Assembly: GCA_900547565.1 (NCBI GenBank) | Contig: URHI01000006.1 | Coordinates: 1 to 38,676 of the forward strand | Reading direction: 5' to 3' | DNA from: an uncultured Eubacteriales bacterium | GTDB lineage: Bacteria; Bacillota; Clostridia; Oscillospirales; CAG-272 | DNA length: 38,676 nucleotides | Shown: positions 8,720-16,389 of the stretch, piece after piece | Numbering within the stretch: the first letter of the stretch is position 1 | Layout: each line of letters starts with the position of its first letter | Position numbers and translations under genes: made by a program | Notes under the pieces: model-generated | What the model saw: the letters and a program-made list of their open reading frames with translations, nothing else | The model's database searches: none | What the model was told of the DNA's origin: nothing

Positions 8720-10222
8720 TCAATCCTCCAACTCGCTTATTGCCTTGTAAACCTTGTCAAAGGATTTGCCCATCAGCTTCTTGCTGGAAGCCCAAGTAGA
8801 AGACAGATTACCGTTTTCATAACCGGTATAGAGCACGCTGAGAATGTCACTGTTGTACAGTTCTGACAGATCGTAACGAATACTGTCTTTGATAAGGTCT
8901 ATCATCTGAGAAGCAGTTTCTTCCTGAACACGCTTGGTCTTGATAGTGATCTCATAGTAAGCGGGCATAACCGTCTGGCTGGACTCATATGCCCAGTATT
9001 CCATGATGATACCTACTCGATCATAATCCATCTCGCATTTCGGGATTGCCCATATCAGAGAGAAGCGGTCCATTTTGTGGAAATAACTTTGCTGTGCACT
9101 ATCGTATTTTGGATTAGGCGCAACACCGTAATCCGACTTCATATCCTTGAGCTGTGACGACACACCCATATTGCCCTGAATAAACAGGAAGTGGTCATTT
9201 GCAAACAGCGAGCGCCCATAGTCAAACTTATTGGCAAAGCCCGTCATATCAGCTCCGGCTGCAGCATCTTCATACGACAGCACTGACTGGTTGCCTATCA
9301 GCGCCGCAGCGACGCTGGTCATGATATTCTGAGTTTTTTCGGTATATGCGTTAGTAGTCAGTCCATCAGCCGTCTTATCAATGAAGTTTATACCGCAACC
9401 GACAAGAAGATGCATAATATTACCGTTGCTCGAACCGGTTTCGGAACACAGGCCATAGACATCGTTTCCGTCCCATATACCGTCACCGTTATCTGTTGAG
9501 ACCGAATTTACCATTGTAAGGAATTTTTCAAGTGTCCACTGGTTTTTCTCGACCAGATCATAGGGATTTTCAAGGTCGTATTCACCGAGCAGTTGTTTGT
9601 TGAAGTAGAAGAAGCGCGCACCCGCAAGGTTGGAAACGCTTATGTCGTTGGCCATGAAAAACAGCTTGCCCGCAACATCATAGCTCTCGGCACAGTTGGA
9701 GTCCCAGTAACTACGGGTCATATCTATATACTCAAGATTTCTGAAGTTGTACAGGTAACCCTCCTGCGCCAATGAACCCATATAGGTACGGCGATCAAGA
9801 ATGACGTCAAACGGAATATCACCCGAAGTGATATATGTACGTATTTCTTTATAGGGATCACTGACCTCTAAAGCCTTGATTTTTACCCTATACTTATCCT
9901 CAACCGCCACGTTACGCGTGAATGTGGCCTCAGACATGGTGTCAGTAACACTATCACTGGTTATGTAATAGCCTCCATAAGAGCTTGCATTGGCATTACG
10001 CTGGAAAACAACAAAGTCAGCATCATTGTAGTTTGCATCGACAAACTCGGGAGCCGGCTCGGAGGTAGTGTCCTGCGAGCTGTCGCCGGGGGCAGGCGTT
10101 GTTGCCGGCGTATCGCCGCCGGGCGTGGTTGTCTTGTCACCCCCATTGGGGTCAGAGCAACCGACAAGCACCGCCAGCAGCATGAGTGCCGCCATTATCA
10201 GTGCTGCAAATCTGAACTTCAT
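8720..10222 (-). CDS. Extracellular solute-binding lipoprotein (ABC-type sugar binding family)
   Basis: A 500-aa exported binding protein. The N-terminus is a lipoprotein signal with lipobox L-V-G-C and Cys22 as the anchor, then a Thr/Pro/Asp-rich linker to about residue 60. The body resembles family-1 sugar-binding proteins: SGDIPFDVIL near 133, then a calcium-loop-like DNGDGIWDGNDVYG at 244-257 as in several carbohydrate-binding members. It would sit on the outer membrane face and hand a sugar to an ABC importer. No permease or ATPase gene is present in this operon or anywhere in the window. It follows the surface-protein gene by 17 bases. Two paralogues lie at 22050-23561 and 32555-34072. 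Confidence 0.88.
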   Translation of the reverse strand: MKFRFAALIMAALMLLAVLVGCSDPNGGDKTTTPGGDTPATTPAPGDSSQDTTSEPAPEFVDANYNDADFVVFQRNANASSYGGYYITSDSVTDTMSEATFTRNVAVEDKYRVKIKALEVSDPYKEIRTYITSGDIPFDVILDRRTYMGSLAQEGYLYNFRNLEYIDMTRSYWDSNCAESYDVAGKLFFMANDISVSNLAGARFFYFNKQLLGEYDLENPYDLVEKNQWTLEKFLTMVNSVSTDNGDGIWDGNDVYGLCSETGSSNGNIMHLLVGCGINFIDKTADGLTTNAYTEKTQNIMTSVAAALIGNQSVLSYEDAAAGADMTGFANKFDYGRSLFANDHFLFIQGNMGVSSQLKDMKSDYGVAPNPKYDSAQQSYFHKMDRFSLIWAIPKCEMDYDRVGIIMEYWAYESSQTVMPAYYEITIKTKRVQEETASQMIDLIKDSIRYDLSELYNSDILSVLYTGYENGNLSSTWASSKKLMGKSFDKVYKAISELED

Positions 10223-10239
10223 TATTTGTTCCTCCCTGC

Positions 10240-11199
10240 TCAGTTATGCTTGCGCCTGATGACAACCGCTGCTCCGCAAATCATGACAGGGATAAGTCCG
10301 ACAAGCGCCAGACTGCCGCCGCAGCCGCCCTTGCTGCCGGGGTCTTTGGCTGTTGTGGTGTCGACAGGAGCCGCTGTTGTGGTGTCAATCGGCTTCGGAG
10401 TCGTAGTATCGACAGGTGCCGGGGTAGTGGTATCAACGGGGGCTGCAGTTGTGGTATCAACCGGCTCAGCTGTAGTGGTATCGACCGCGGTTGTTCCGGT
10501 TCCGGGAACAGGTGTACCCATCATCTCAATCTCCGAAATACGGAAATAGTGCGGGTTGGCATTGGGCTTCAGATCGGCCGAAATCTGCTTGAGCGCATCT
10601 TCATGACGGCAACGAAGCTGAGACAGACCAAATCTCATATACTGCGCTTTGGTCGGCTCAAACTGAGTTGTATACATGACGGTATCAAGTCCGTCCTCAG
10701 TGTAAATCTCATATTTCTGACCGCAATACAGTTCGGTTACCGACACAACCTTTTTAAAGGATCCGTCCTTGCCGGTTTCACTCAGCCAAATATCAAAGCC
10801 GTCGATGTTTGCAGTTGATGTAGGAGTCTGAAGGAATATGCTGAATGTATCTACGGTGTAGACCTGATCCCAAATAACCTCAAAGACATGATAGTAAATG
10901 CAGTCTTCTTTGCCTTCATCAAGATCGATGTTATACTTTACTACATCATCGGCAAGGACATCTGCCGCGCTGTTCTTCATCTTGAAGTCGCAGTAGGAAA
11001 CGGCAACATCGCCGTTGTAGCCGCGAATACCGTCCCACATGTTCTCGGTGGTGTGCTTGGACTGTGATGCAAGGATATTTTCAATACCGATGCTGGCGTT
11101 CTGCATGGCATTGACTTTTTCGCCGTCAGCGGCATATACCGGTACGGCAATGGACATAAGAATGCCCAACAACATCACAATTGCAATAAGTTTTTTCAT
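10240..11199 (-). CDS. Secreted discoidin-like surface protein with Thr-rich stalk and GGCG C-terminal anchor
   Basis: A 319-aa protein, starting at the ATG at 11197-11199 because GGAGG stands 6 bases before it; an in-frame ATG four codons upstream has no such site. A Sec signal peptide ends near PVYA. The body to about residue 240 has the look of an F5/8C (discoidin/CBM32-like) carbohydrate-binding domain: VDTFSIFLQTP, a FDIWLSETG strand, QYMRFGL and a closing HYFRISEIEMMG. Six Pro-Val-Asp-Thr-Thr-Thr-type repeats form a stalk, then KGGCGG, a hydrophobic stretch of about 20 residues, and RRKHN. That tripartite end resembles a sorting or membrane-anchor signal and is shared with 31445-32518. 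It is the first gene of operon A. No enzyme motif is visible, so it is probably a glycan-binding surface protein. Confidence 0.75.
   Translation of the reverse strand: MKKLIAIVMLLGILMSIAVPVYAADGEKVNAMQNASIGIENILASQSKHTTENMWDGIRGYNGDVAVSYCDFKMKNSAADVLADDVVKYNIDLDEGKEDCIYYHVFEVIWDQVYTVDTFSIFLQTPTSTANIDGFDIWLSETGKDGSFKKVVSVTELYCGQKYEIYTEDGLDTVMYTTQFEPTKAQYMRFGLSQLRCRHEDALKQISADLKPNANPHYFRISEIEMMGTPVPGTGTTAVDTTTAEPVDTTTAAPVDTTTPAPVDTTTPKPIDTTTAAPVDTTTAKDPGSKGGCGGSLALVGLIPVMICGAAVVIRRKHN
10352..10490 (-). repeat. Tandem repeats coding for (A/E/P)-P-V-D-T-T-T stalk
   Basis: Consecutive 18-24-base units encode the P-V-D-T-T-T repeats of the secreted protein. About 100 bases match the repeat tract at 31564-31710 closely, including many synonymous positions, although the genes are otherwise unrelated. 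The tract is a natural spot for length variation or recombination between the two loci. Confidence 0.8.
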
Positions 11200-11251
11200 A
11201 GTTTCCTCCATTTCATTTTACGCGAGCTGTGCGCGTATATTAACACTAAAA

Positions 11252-11280
11252 ATTATACACTCCGCGAGCGATTTTGTCAA
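11252..11280 (-). promoter_or_regulatory. Consensus sigma-A promoter of operon A
   Basis: On the minus strand TTGACA (11275-11280) and TATAAT (11252-11257) are both perfect and 17 bases apart. Transcription would start near 11245, giving a leader of about 45 bases that contains a small CGCG hairpin. This is the only strong promoter I find for the genes from 11199 down to 1. Confidence 0.85.
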
Positions 11281-11367
11281 TAGGAACGACAAATTTTTTC
11301 AAAAAAACATTACAGCATGCGTGTATCAGTCAAATCGTGCAAATCCTGTTTGGGTGAAAACAATATC

Positions 11368-11390
11368 AAAATGAAAATATATTTCATTTT
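11368..11390. promoter_or_regulatory. Inverted repeat, candidate operator for the divergent DeoR regulator
   Basis: A perfect 9-bp inverted repeat, AAAATGAAA and TTTCATTTT, separated by 5 bases, lies between the operon A promoter and the DeoR promoter. Related half-sites (TGAAA or TTTCA) occur nearby at about 11355 and 11424. The AT-rich content makes chance symmetry possible. Confidence 0.4.
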
Positions 11391-11413
11391 TTCTGCAAAA
11401 ATGTCATTTTCTA

Positions 11414-11442
11414 TTGACAGAAATTTCACATTGTGATAAAAT
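11414..11442 (+). promoter_or_regulatory. Promoter of the DeoR-family regulator
   Basis: TTGACA (11414-11419), 17 bases, TAAAAT (11437-11442), with an extended -10 TG at 11434-11435. The 11-mer TGATAAAATTA is identical in the promoters at 16335 and 23720. Confidence 0.8.
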
Positions 11443-11497
11443 TAAATTAATTCATGTGGTAATCAGTCAAATGGCTTTGAAAGGAACGCTAATTATT

Positions 11498-12319
11498 ATG
11501 AAGCATAGTGAACAGCGGCGTCAAAATATTCTTCAGATTTTACGTACCTCCAAAAAAATATCGATCGAGCAGGCAATGAGTATGCTCGATGTATCGGAAT
11601 CCACTGTGCGACGGCTGTTTGCCCAACTTGAGCGCGAAGGTGTAGCCATTCGTACATACGGAGGAATTTGCTTCAATGACGCCATTGCCGGCGCCAATGA
11701 ATACTCATTTGAGATGACCAAGCTACATCATCCTGAAGAAAAAACGCGCATCGGTAAAGCAGCGGCACAACTCATCAAGTCCGGTGATATAATTTACCTG
11801 GATTCGGGGACCACAGTTATGTCACTGTGTGCTGAGATCGACAGCATGTTCAACGAGGCCGAGAACACAGACCCCAATGCCTATGCAATACTGCGCCAGA
11901 AATATGACAATATAACCGTTTTCACTCATTCTCTGGTAAATCTCAACACACTCAAAAAGCATATGAAGGTATATCTGATCGGCGGTGAATACCGGGAAGG
12001 CCGCCGCGATTTCTGCGGATATCTGACTGAAGAGGCTATCAAGAATCTGCGCTTCACCAAGTGCTTTATCGGCGCTGACGGTTACAGTGAAACCTACGGA
12101 ATACTCGCCTCGGATTTCTACACCGCACGTATCAATCAACTTGTTGCGCAAAACTCTTCCTACCGCATACTTTTGGCCGACTCCACCAAATACACCAAAA
12201 GCTCAGTCGTGTGCTATGCTCCATTTTCCGAGATAAACTGCATTGTCTCTGACAACGGACTGTCGGATGACACCTGCCGGTTGTTCAGAGAAAGCGGTAT
12301 CGAGGTTATAACAATATAA
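11498..12319 (+). CDS. DeoR-family transcriptional regulator
   Basis: A 273-aa sugar-phosphate-responsive regulator. I start it at the ATG at 11498, preceded by AAAGGAA; an upstream in-frame ATG at 11414 would overlap the -35 box and lacks a ribosome binding site. Residues 1-60 are the DeoR helix-turn-helix (RRQNILQILR, then SESTVRRLFAQLEREG), followed by RTYGG in place of the usual R-x-H-G-G. The C-terminal sensor domain shows YLDSGTT, LIGGEYR and FIGADGYS, as expected for binding a phosphorylated sugar. It is transcribed away from operon A across a 300-base region with both promoters, so it most likely represses that operon until a phosphorylated intermediate, perhaps the FGGY kinase product, appears. 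Confidence 0.9.
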   Translation: MKHSEQRRQNILQILRTSKKISIEQAMSMLDVSESTVRRLFAQLEREGVAIRTYGGICFNDAIAGANEYSFEMTKLHHPEEKTRIGKAAAQLIKSGDIIYLDSGTTVMSLCAEIDSMFNEAENTDPNAYAILRQKYDNITVFTHSLVNLNTLKKHMKVYLIGGEYREGRRDFCGYLTEEAIKNLRFTKCFIGADGYSETYGILASDFYTARINQLVAQNSSYRILLADSTKYTKSSVVCYAPFSEINCIVSDNGLSDDTCRLFRESGIEVITI

Positions 12320-12350
12320 ATTCACTTCAAATCATTTATATAATCAAAGG

Positions 12351-12397
12351 CCCCCGGCCTGTCCTTCCCGCAGAAAAGCGGATGGACAGGCCGGGGG
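12351..12397. terminator. Bidirectional terminator between convergent genes
   Basis: A 14-bp GC-rich stem (12351-12364 with 12384-12397) encloses a second small CCGC/GCGG stem. Short U-rich tails follow on both strands. It lies between the ends of the DeoR gene and the EEP lipoprotein gene. Confidence 0.85.
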
Positions 12398-12425
12398 CTT
12401 TATAAACTTACGCTTTCGATAAAAC

Positions 12426-13844
12426 TCACTTTATCAGCTTAAAATCAGCATAAACCGGGCAATGGTCTGACGAATTAAGATCAGTCTTTGTAACGCCTAT
12501 TTTATACACAAAAACATCCGACAATTCCGGGAAATAGAAAACATGGTCAATGGGCAAGCCGGAAGATGACGGTGCCGTTCCCACGTCAGCATGGTAGCTG
12601 CCTCCGGAGCTGGCGCTTTTGGCTTTGTCCAACGATGAGGCAAGGCCGGTCGTTTGCATAGTCTGATACGCTGCGTGCTTGGTGTTGAAGTTGTAGTCAC
12701 CAGTCGTGAAGGCGGGTATTTTACCGTACTTGTTCTGAAGCTCGGTAATCTTCTCCAGCATCTGCTTGGCGTTGTCGATCTTCCATTCATAGCTGGCCTT
12801 CTGTGCCATTGATTCCTGAGTTTCGCCGGCTGGGGGCGTGTAGTCGGAACTCCACAGCGAGCCGTGCATATTCACAACGATAAACCGCTGTTTATCGGAT
12901 TTGCGCTCAAGTACTGCCCAAGAGATCGATTTGGTGTTGGTCCCGGTGTATCGACTTCTCAAAAACGTAACGCCCGATTCTATGTTTGTATACTTATCTT
13001 TAAGGTAAAGTATCGGAGTATAGTTGGCTGTTGAGTTATTGGAATGATAACGGATATTCGTGGCGTAGTATTTTGTCAGCGGACGGTTGGACAAAATATC
13101 ATTGTGCACCGTTTTGCTGCACTCCTGGAAGCCGATCACGTCGGGCAGATAATAAAGAATTGAATCGGCTATGTATTCTTTACGTGTAGCATATTCCTTG
13201 GTTGTTCCGGCAAGATTGTAGCTCATGACGCGCAGATCTGAGCCTTCGGTCAGGAAAATTTTCTGTACGGATGCCGTTCCGGTCATGACCGTATCTGTCG
13301 GAAATACCAAATCATTTCCTCCTGATACATATTTGTCGGTAAATTCTTTGACAGCGGTTGCGGCAGCATAATCATCATAGCCAATAATAACCAATTTCAG
13401 TCCCACCCACTTGATGACGTACTGATCCGCCGACAGCGTGGCAAGCACATCATGGCTTTCCTTGCGATTGGTCTTACCTATGAGTATCTCGCGCTCGTTA
13501 TTCTCAACGACAGCTCCTTTGGGAACATCCTTTGACCAGTCCGAAACAATGGACATGGAAACATTGTAGGCTGAATTGATTTTATTGCGCAGGGCCACGG
13601 TGCTGTCCACAAGTGTCTGCTCCATGCTGTCAGCACGGATTATTTTGTATTTTGCTACTCCGCCTGCAATCAACTCTCCGTCAGCCTTTTGAGCGATGTC
13701 TGTTGTGTTATCCCCTGACGAATCAGACACTGCAGATGAGTTCTGATCAGTTGTCGTGTCAGACGGCTTTGCAGTATTATCGCAAGCCGTGAGCAACATA
13801 GCAAAGCATAGAATAGCCGCCAGAATACAGATAATCTTTTTCAT
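12426..13844 (-). CDS. Exported lipoprotein: GH20b-like domain plus endonuclease/exonuclease/phosphatase (EEP) domain
   Basis: A 472-aa lipoprotein with lipobox L-T-A-C and Cys21 as anchor, then a Ser/Thr/Asp linker. Residues about 60-190 form the small alpha/beta domain with EILIGKTNRKES at 119-130 and KLVIIGYDDY. Residues 200-472 are an EEP fold with the full catalytic set: Asn210 (MSYNL), Glu241 (GFQE), His327 (VNMHGS), Asp383 and Asn385 (GDYNF), and Asp460-His461 (SSDHCPV). EEP enzymes cleave phosphodiesters or phosphomonoesters in nucleic acids, phospholipids and inositol phosphates. On the outer membrane face the target could be a phosphodiester in a polymer or lipid, or extracellular DNA. 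It follows the XRE regulator by 30 bases with AAAGGTAGG as ribosome binding site. A larger paralogue is at 29566-31392. Confidence 0.85.
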   Translation of the reverse strand: MKKIICILAAILCFAMLLTACDNTAKPSDTTTDQNSSAVSDSSGDNTTDIAQKADGELIAGGVAKYKIIRADSMEQTLVDSTVALRNKINSAYNVSMSIVSDWSKDVPKGAVVENNEREILIGKTNRKESHDVLATLSADQYVIKWVGLKLVIIGYDDYAAATAVKEFTDKYVSGGNDLVFPTDTVMTGTASVQKIFLTEGSDLRVMSYNLAGTTKEYATRKEYIADSILYYLPDVIGFQECSKTVHNDILSNRPLTKYYATNIRYHSNNSTANYTPILYLKDKYTNIESGVTFLRSRYTGTNTKSISWAVLERKSDKQRFIVVNMHGSLWSSDYTPPAGETQESMAQKASYEWKIDNAKQMLEKITELQNKYGKIPAFTTGDYNFNTKHAAYQTMQTTGLASSLDKAKSASSGGSYHADVGTAPSSSGLPIDHVFYFPELSDVFVYKIGVTKTDLNSSDHCPVYADFKLIK

Positions 13845-13874
13845 TTGTAACCTACCTTTCTTTGTACCAATGGG

Positions 13875-14603
13875 TTATTTGCTTTCGTGCGGATCCCGTG
13901 AAGTATCATCATTGCTTCCGGACTCCGGCTCCTCTTCCGGCAGTGGTGATGCCGGCTGTGTGGGTCGTTGCTGTTCATCGTGTGTATGACGCAGCTTGAG
14001 GCGGACATACTGATAAGCGTACCACAGTATAACCAACACCTGAAACACACCCGCGGCGACATAAATCAGCGTAGCGTTTTGGAGATTAGGAACCAGCGCA
14101 GTGAGATGTATGCAGACCGTAATGCTCCAAACGAGTGCGCTTACGGACAGGCATCTCGGAATAATCCCCCACCACAGGTGAGTAAACACCACGATCACGA
14201 TGGACGACACAGGAAGTGCATAAATAAATACCATCCAGGCCCACGTCGAATCGGGAATAAATACCTTGAGAAAGAAATATATCAGTGCAGCCGCAAACCA
14301 TGCAAGCCCGGCCGACAGAGCGCTGACCAGCATGTGGCGCGGACGCGATGAATCCTTCCGGCGGTCGGGAACAGGGGCTACCGGTGCCGCGTCAGCGATA
14401 AGGTCATTTATGCTGACATCAAAAAGCTCAGAAATTTTTGTCATGACAAACACATCTGGCAATCCATCGCCGCGTTCCCACTTAGATATGGATTTGTCCG
14501 AATAGCTCAGTTTTTCGGCAAGCTCAGCCTGCGTCATATTATGCATTCGCCGCAGGGAGGCGATATTGCGAGCTATATTTTGTTTGAGTTCATTTTCAGT
14601 CAT
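13875..14603 (-). CDS. Membrane-bound XRE-family helix-turn-helix regulator
   Basis: A 242-aa protein with an XRE/Cro-type DNA-binding domain at residues 5-65 (NIASLRRMHNMTQAELAEKL, SDKSISKWERGDGLPD). A short Pro/Arg linker and about five hydrophobic segments follow between residues 90 and 210. The architecture, a cytosolic HTH fused to membrane helices, is common in Firmicutes regulators that sense membrane or envelope state. It is the first gene of a two-gene unit with the EEP lipoprotein, so it may control or sense that lipoprotein. The ribosome binding site AAGGTG precedes the ATG at 14603. I could not identify a convincing promoter upstream. The ligand is unknown. Confidence 0.85.
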   Translation of the reverse strand: MTENELKQNIARNIASLRRMHNMTQAELAEKLSYSDKSISKWERGDGLPDVFVMTKISELFDVSINDLIADAAPVAPVPDRRKDSSRPRHMLVSALSAGLAWFAAALIYFFLKVFIPDSTWAWMVFIYALPVSSIVIVVFTHLWWGIIPRCLSVSALVWSITVCIHLTALVPNLQNATLIYVAAGVFQVLVILWYAYQYVRLKLRHTHDEQQRPTQPASPLPEEEPESGSNDDTSRDPHESK

Positions 14604-14666
14604 TTTTCACCTTCCAGACCTGAATTGTATGGGGCCTCACGCCCCTGCTTCGGCTGTCTTGCAGCC

Positions 14667-14686
14667 ATTCTACCGTGAGTAGAGTC
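14667..14686. repeat. Short inverted repeat, copy 1 of a GTGAGTAGAGTC element
   Basis: TCTAC and GTAGA flank CGTGA here, and the 12-mer GTGAGTAGAGTC (14675-14686) recurs exactly at 16230-16241. Just upstream are two 5-bp hairpins (14631-14645 region and 14653-14666 region), and a third ACTCTACCGC lies at about 14698-14707. The two copies bracket the SGNH and HAD genes. It may be a regulator binding site or the trace of a small repeat element. Confidence 0.45.
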
Positions 14687-14746
14687 GATTTGCGGAAACT
14701 CTACCGCCATGGCAAAGATAGTAGCCCTTGTATTTTGGGCAGTAGG

Positions 14747-14775
14747 TTGAATTCAGCCTTTACGTGGCGTATAAT
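14747..14775 (+). promoter_or_regulatory. Promoter of the SGNH hydrolase gene
   Basis: TTGAAT (14747-14752), 17 bases, TATAAT (14770-14775). The predicted start is about 25 bases before the GGGAG ribosome binding site of the gene at 14808. Confidence 0.8.
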
Positions 14776-14807
14776 ACAGTCAGAAACAAATTAAGCGGGA
14801 GCAAGCC

Positions 14808-15521
14808 ATGAGCATTATTCACAGCATCTCAATTATGGGGGATTCGATCCTCCGGGGCGTGGTGCTGAACAACAACACCAAAAAATATTCAATAAGCAAC
14901 ACAATAAACATGGACAGCATTGCTCAGATGTACTCAATTGAGGTTACAAATCTGTCGCGCTTCGGCTGTACCGTAGATCGTGGCTACGAATACGTCAGCA
15001 GATTTCTTCAAAAGGGCAACCGCACCGATGCACTCATGCTTGAGCTTGGCGGCAACGATTCCGACTTTAACTGGGCAGAGATCGCAACAAACCCCGATGC
15101 CGAGCACAGCCCCAAAACACCGTTGGACAAATTTACCGAAATATACCGCAATATTATCAAATTGCTGCGCGACCACAAAATACTGCCAGTTATAACCACT
15201 CTTCCGCCGGTATGTCCCGAGCGTTACCTTGACTGGGTCTGCCGCGACGGACTTGACCGCGACGCAATTCTTCATTGGCTGGGCGGAAGTCCAAACACCA
15301 TATACCGCTATCAGGAAAACTACTCACGTGCGATTGAAGGCCTTGCCGCCGAGTCCGGCAGTGTATGTGTAGATCTGCGTGGAGCCTTTCTTGCCAACCG
15401 CCGCATTGACGGACTTTACTGTGAAGACGGTATTCATCCCAATGAAGCCGGACAGCTTATAATAAGAAAAACACTAATTTCAACACTTGAAAAACACAAA
15501 GGAGCTATTGTACCATGCTGA
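14808..15521 (+). CDS. SGNH/GDSL-family hydrolase
   Basis: A 237-aa esterase or lipase of the SGNH fold without a signal peptide. Block I is SIMGDSILRG with the catalytic Ser in GDS (near residue 13), block III is LGGND (near 80), and block V is DGIHPNEAG with the Asp-x-x-His pair near residue 210. The oxyanion Gly is present. Family members remove acetyl or acyl groups from sugars, lipids or thioesters; a cytosolic sugar deacetylase is plausible beside an esterase of the BD-FAE type 900 bases away, but not proven. Own promoter, ribosome binding site GGGAG, and a tail-to-tail gap of only 8 bases with the HAD gene. Confidence 0.88.
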   Translation: MSIIHSISIMGDSILRGVVLNNNTKKYSISNTINMDSIAQMYSIEVTNLSRFGCTVDRGYEYVSRFLQKGNRTDALMLELGGNDSDFNWAEIATNPDAEHSPKTPLDKFTEIYRNIIKLLRDHKILPVITTLPPVCPERYLDWVCRDGLDRDAILHWLGGSPNTIYRYQENYSRAIEGLAAESGSVCVDLRGAFLANRRIDGLYCEDGIHPNEAGQLIIRKTLISTLEKHKGAIVPC

Positions 15522-15529
15522 TAATCAAA

Positions 15530-16204
15530 TTAGAGTGTAAGAAAACCAATTGCATCGGTAAAATCGTTGACCGCTGCATCAACGCCCCCAGAGCACTTGT
15601 AATCAGGTGCCGGCGAGAGCTGGCTAAGCGCCACTATGTGCCCTATACCGGCGTCATGAGCAGCGCGTATACCGGAAAAAGAGTCTTCAAAGACGAGGCA
15701 GACGGACGGGTCGAGGCCTAAGCGAGAGGTAGCCAACCGATAAACATCCGGAAACGGCTTGCCGGGAAATGTGCCGTCATCATAGACGACCTTTTCGAAA
15801 TCGAACCATTGTCCAAGATCGAACTGTTTAAAAAAGAATTTAACGTTTTGTATCTCCGAGCCGGTGGCGATAGTCATCGGCATTTTTATTTGCTTAAGAT
15901 AATCGAGAAACGGAACAAGCCCGTCAACAAGGCGAAAATGCACCGGATCCTGCAGGCAGCGACGGCGGTATTCAGCCTCTTTTTCATATGCGAGTCGCTC
16001 CACCTCGGCATCGGAAATATTTCCGAAATACTGTCTTAATATATGCGCGTTATCGCGACCGAGCATTGTACGGTCAACCTGCTCGTCTGTAATGGTTTGC
16101 CCGGTATGCTCCGGAATAAAATCGTGCCACACTGCCCTGTGAATGGGGGAATCGAAAATCATAGTGCCGTTGAAGTCAAAAATGACCCCCTGAATACCTG
16201 CCAT
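15530..16204 (-). CDS. HAD-superfamily hydrolase (beta-phosphoglucomutase-like)
   Basis: A 224-aa HAD phosphatase or mutase with a helical cap. I choose the ATG at 16202-16204 because AAAGG lies 7 bases before it; the longer reading frame up to 16252 would begin inside a palindrome. Motif I is VIFDFNGT: the nucleophile Asp10 is present, but the usual second Asp is Asn12, a variant seen in some family members that could affect acid/base catalysis. Motif II is TIATGSE, motif III has Lys in PGKPFPD, and motif IV is VFEDSFSG. The substrate is likely a small sugar phosphate. It has its own promoter (16267-16295) and a stem-loop in its 5' leader. Confidence 0.88.
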   Translation of the reverse strand: MAGIQGVIFDFNGTMIFDSPIHRAVWHDFIPEHTGQTITDEQVDRTMLGRDNAHILRQYFGNISDAEVERLAYEKEAEYRRRCLQDPVHFRLVDGLVPFLDYLKQIKMPMTIATGSEIQNVKFFFKQFDLGQWFDFEKVVYDDGTFPGKPFPDVYRLATSRLGLDPSVCLVFEDSFSGIRAAHDAGIGHIVALSQLSPAPDYKCSGGVDAAVNDFTDAIGFLTL

Positions 16205-16219
16205 TTTGAAACCTTTCGC

Positions 16220-16249
16220 GGACTCTATTGTGAGTAGAGTCCTTTTTTT
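16220..16249 (+). terminator. Palindrome with T-run; terminator-like on plus strand, leader hairpin for the HAD gene
   Basis: An 8-bp perfect stem (16220-16227 with 16235-16242), 7-base loop and seven T residues (16243-16249) make a good plus-strand terminator, although no plus gene ends nearby. In the opposite direction it is a hairpin 15 bases before the HAD start codon. It contains the second copy of GTGAGTAGAGTC (16230-16241), so an operator role is also possible. Confidence 0.6.
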
Positions 16250-16266
16250 CAATTTCTATACATTAT

Positions 16267-16295
16267 ATAATAGCATATCCGGCGTCAAAAGTCAA
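16267..16295 (-). promoter_or_regulatory. Promoter of the HAD gene
   Basis: Minus-strand TTGACT (16290-16295), 17 bases, TATTAT (16267-16272), with an extended -10 TG. It is divergent from the esterase promoter at 16335. Confidence 0.65.
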
Positions 16296-16334
16296 CAACA
16301 TGCTGAAATTTTCACCAAACCTTCAGAATTACTC

Positions 16335-16363
16335 TTGCCAAAACGGGGCAGTCGTGATAAAAT
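16335..16363 (+). promoter_or_regulatory. Promoter of the esterase gene
   Basis: TTGCCA (16335-16340), 17 bases, TAAAAT (16358-16363) with extended TG. It shares TGATAAAATTA with the DeoR and AraC promoters. Confidence 0.75.
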
Positions 16364-16389
16364 TAAAATAAAAAAAGAGGTGATCTTTA

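Noticed and set aside
10352..10490. CRISPR-like regularly spaced short repeats
   Set aside because: Units are in frame, contiguous and code for P-V-D-T-T-T; there are no unique spacers or cas genes.
14604..14746. tRNA or known riboswitch in the XRE-SGNH intergenic region
   Set aside because: Only small 5-bp hairpins are visible; no cloverleaf, TTCGA arm or recognisable aptamer core.
16205..16252. N-terminal extension of the HAD protein
   Set aside because: It would begin within the T-run and palindrome and has no ribosome binding site; the ATG at 16204 precedes the conserved VIFDFNGT by the usual distance.
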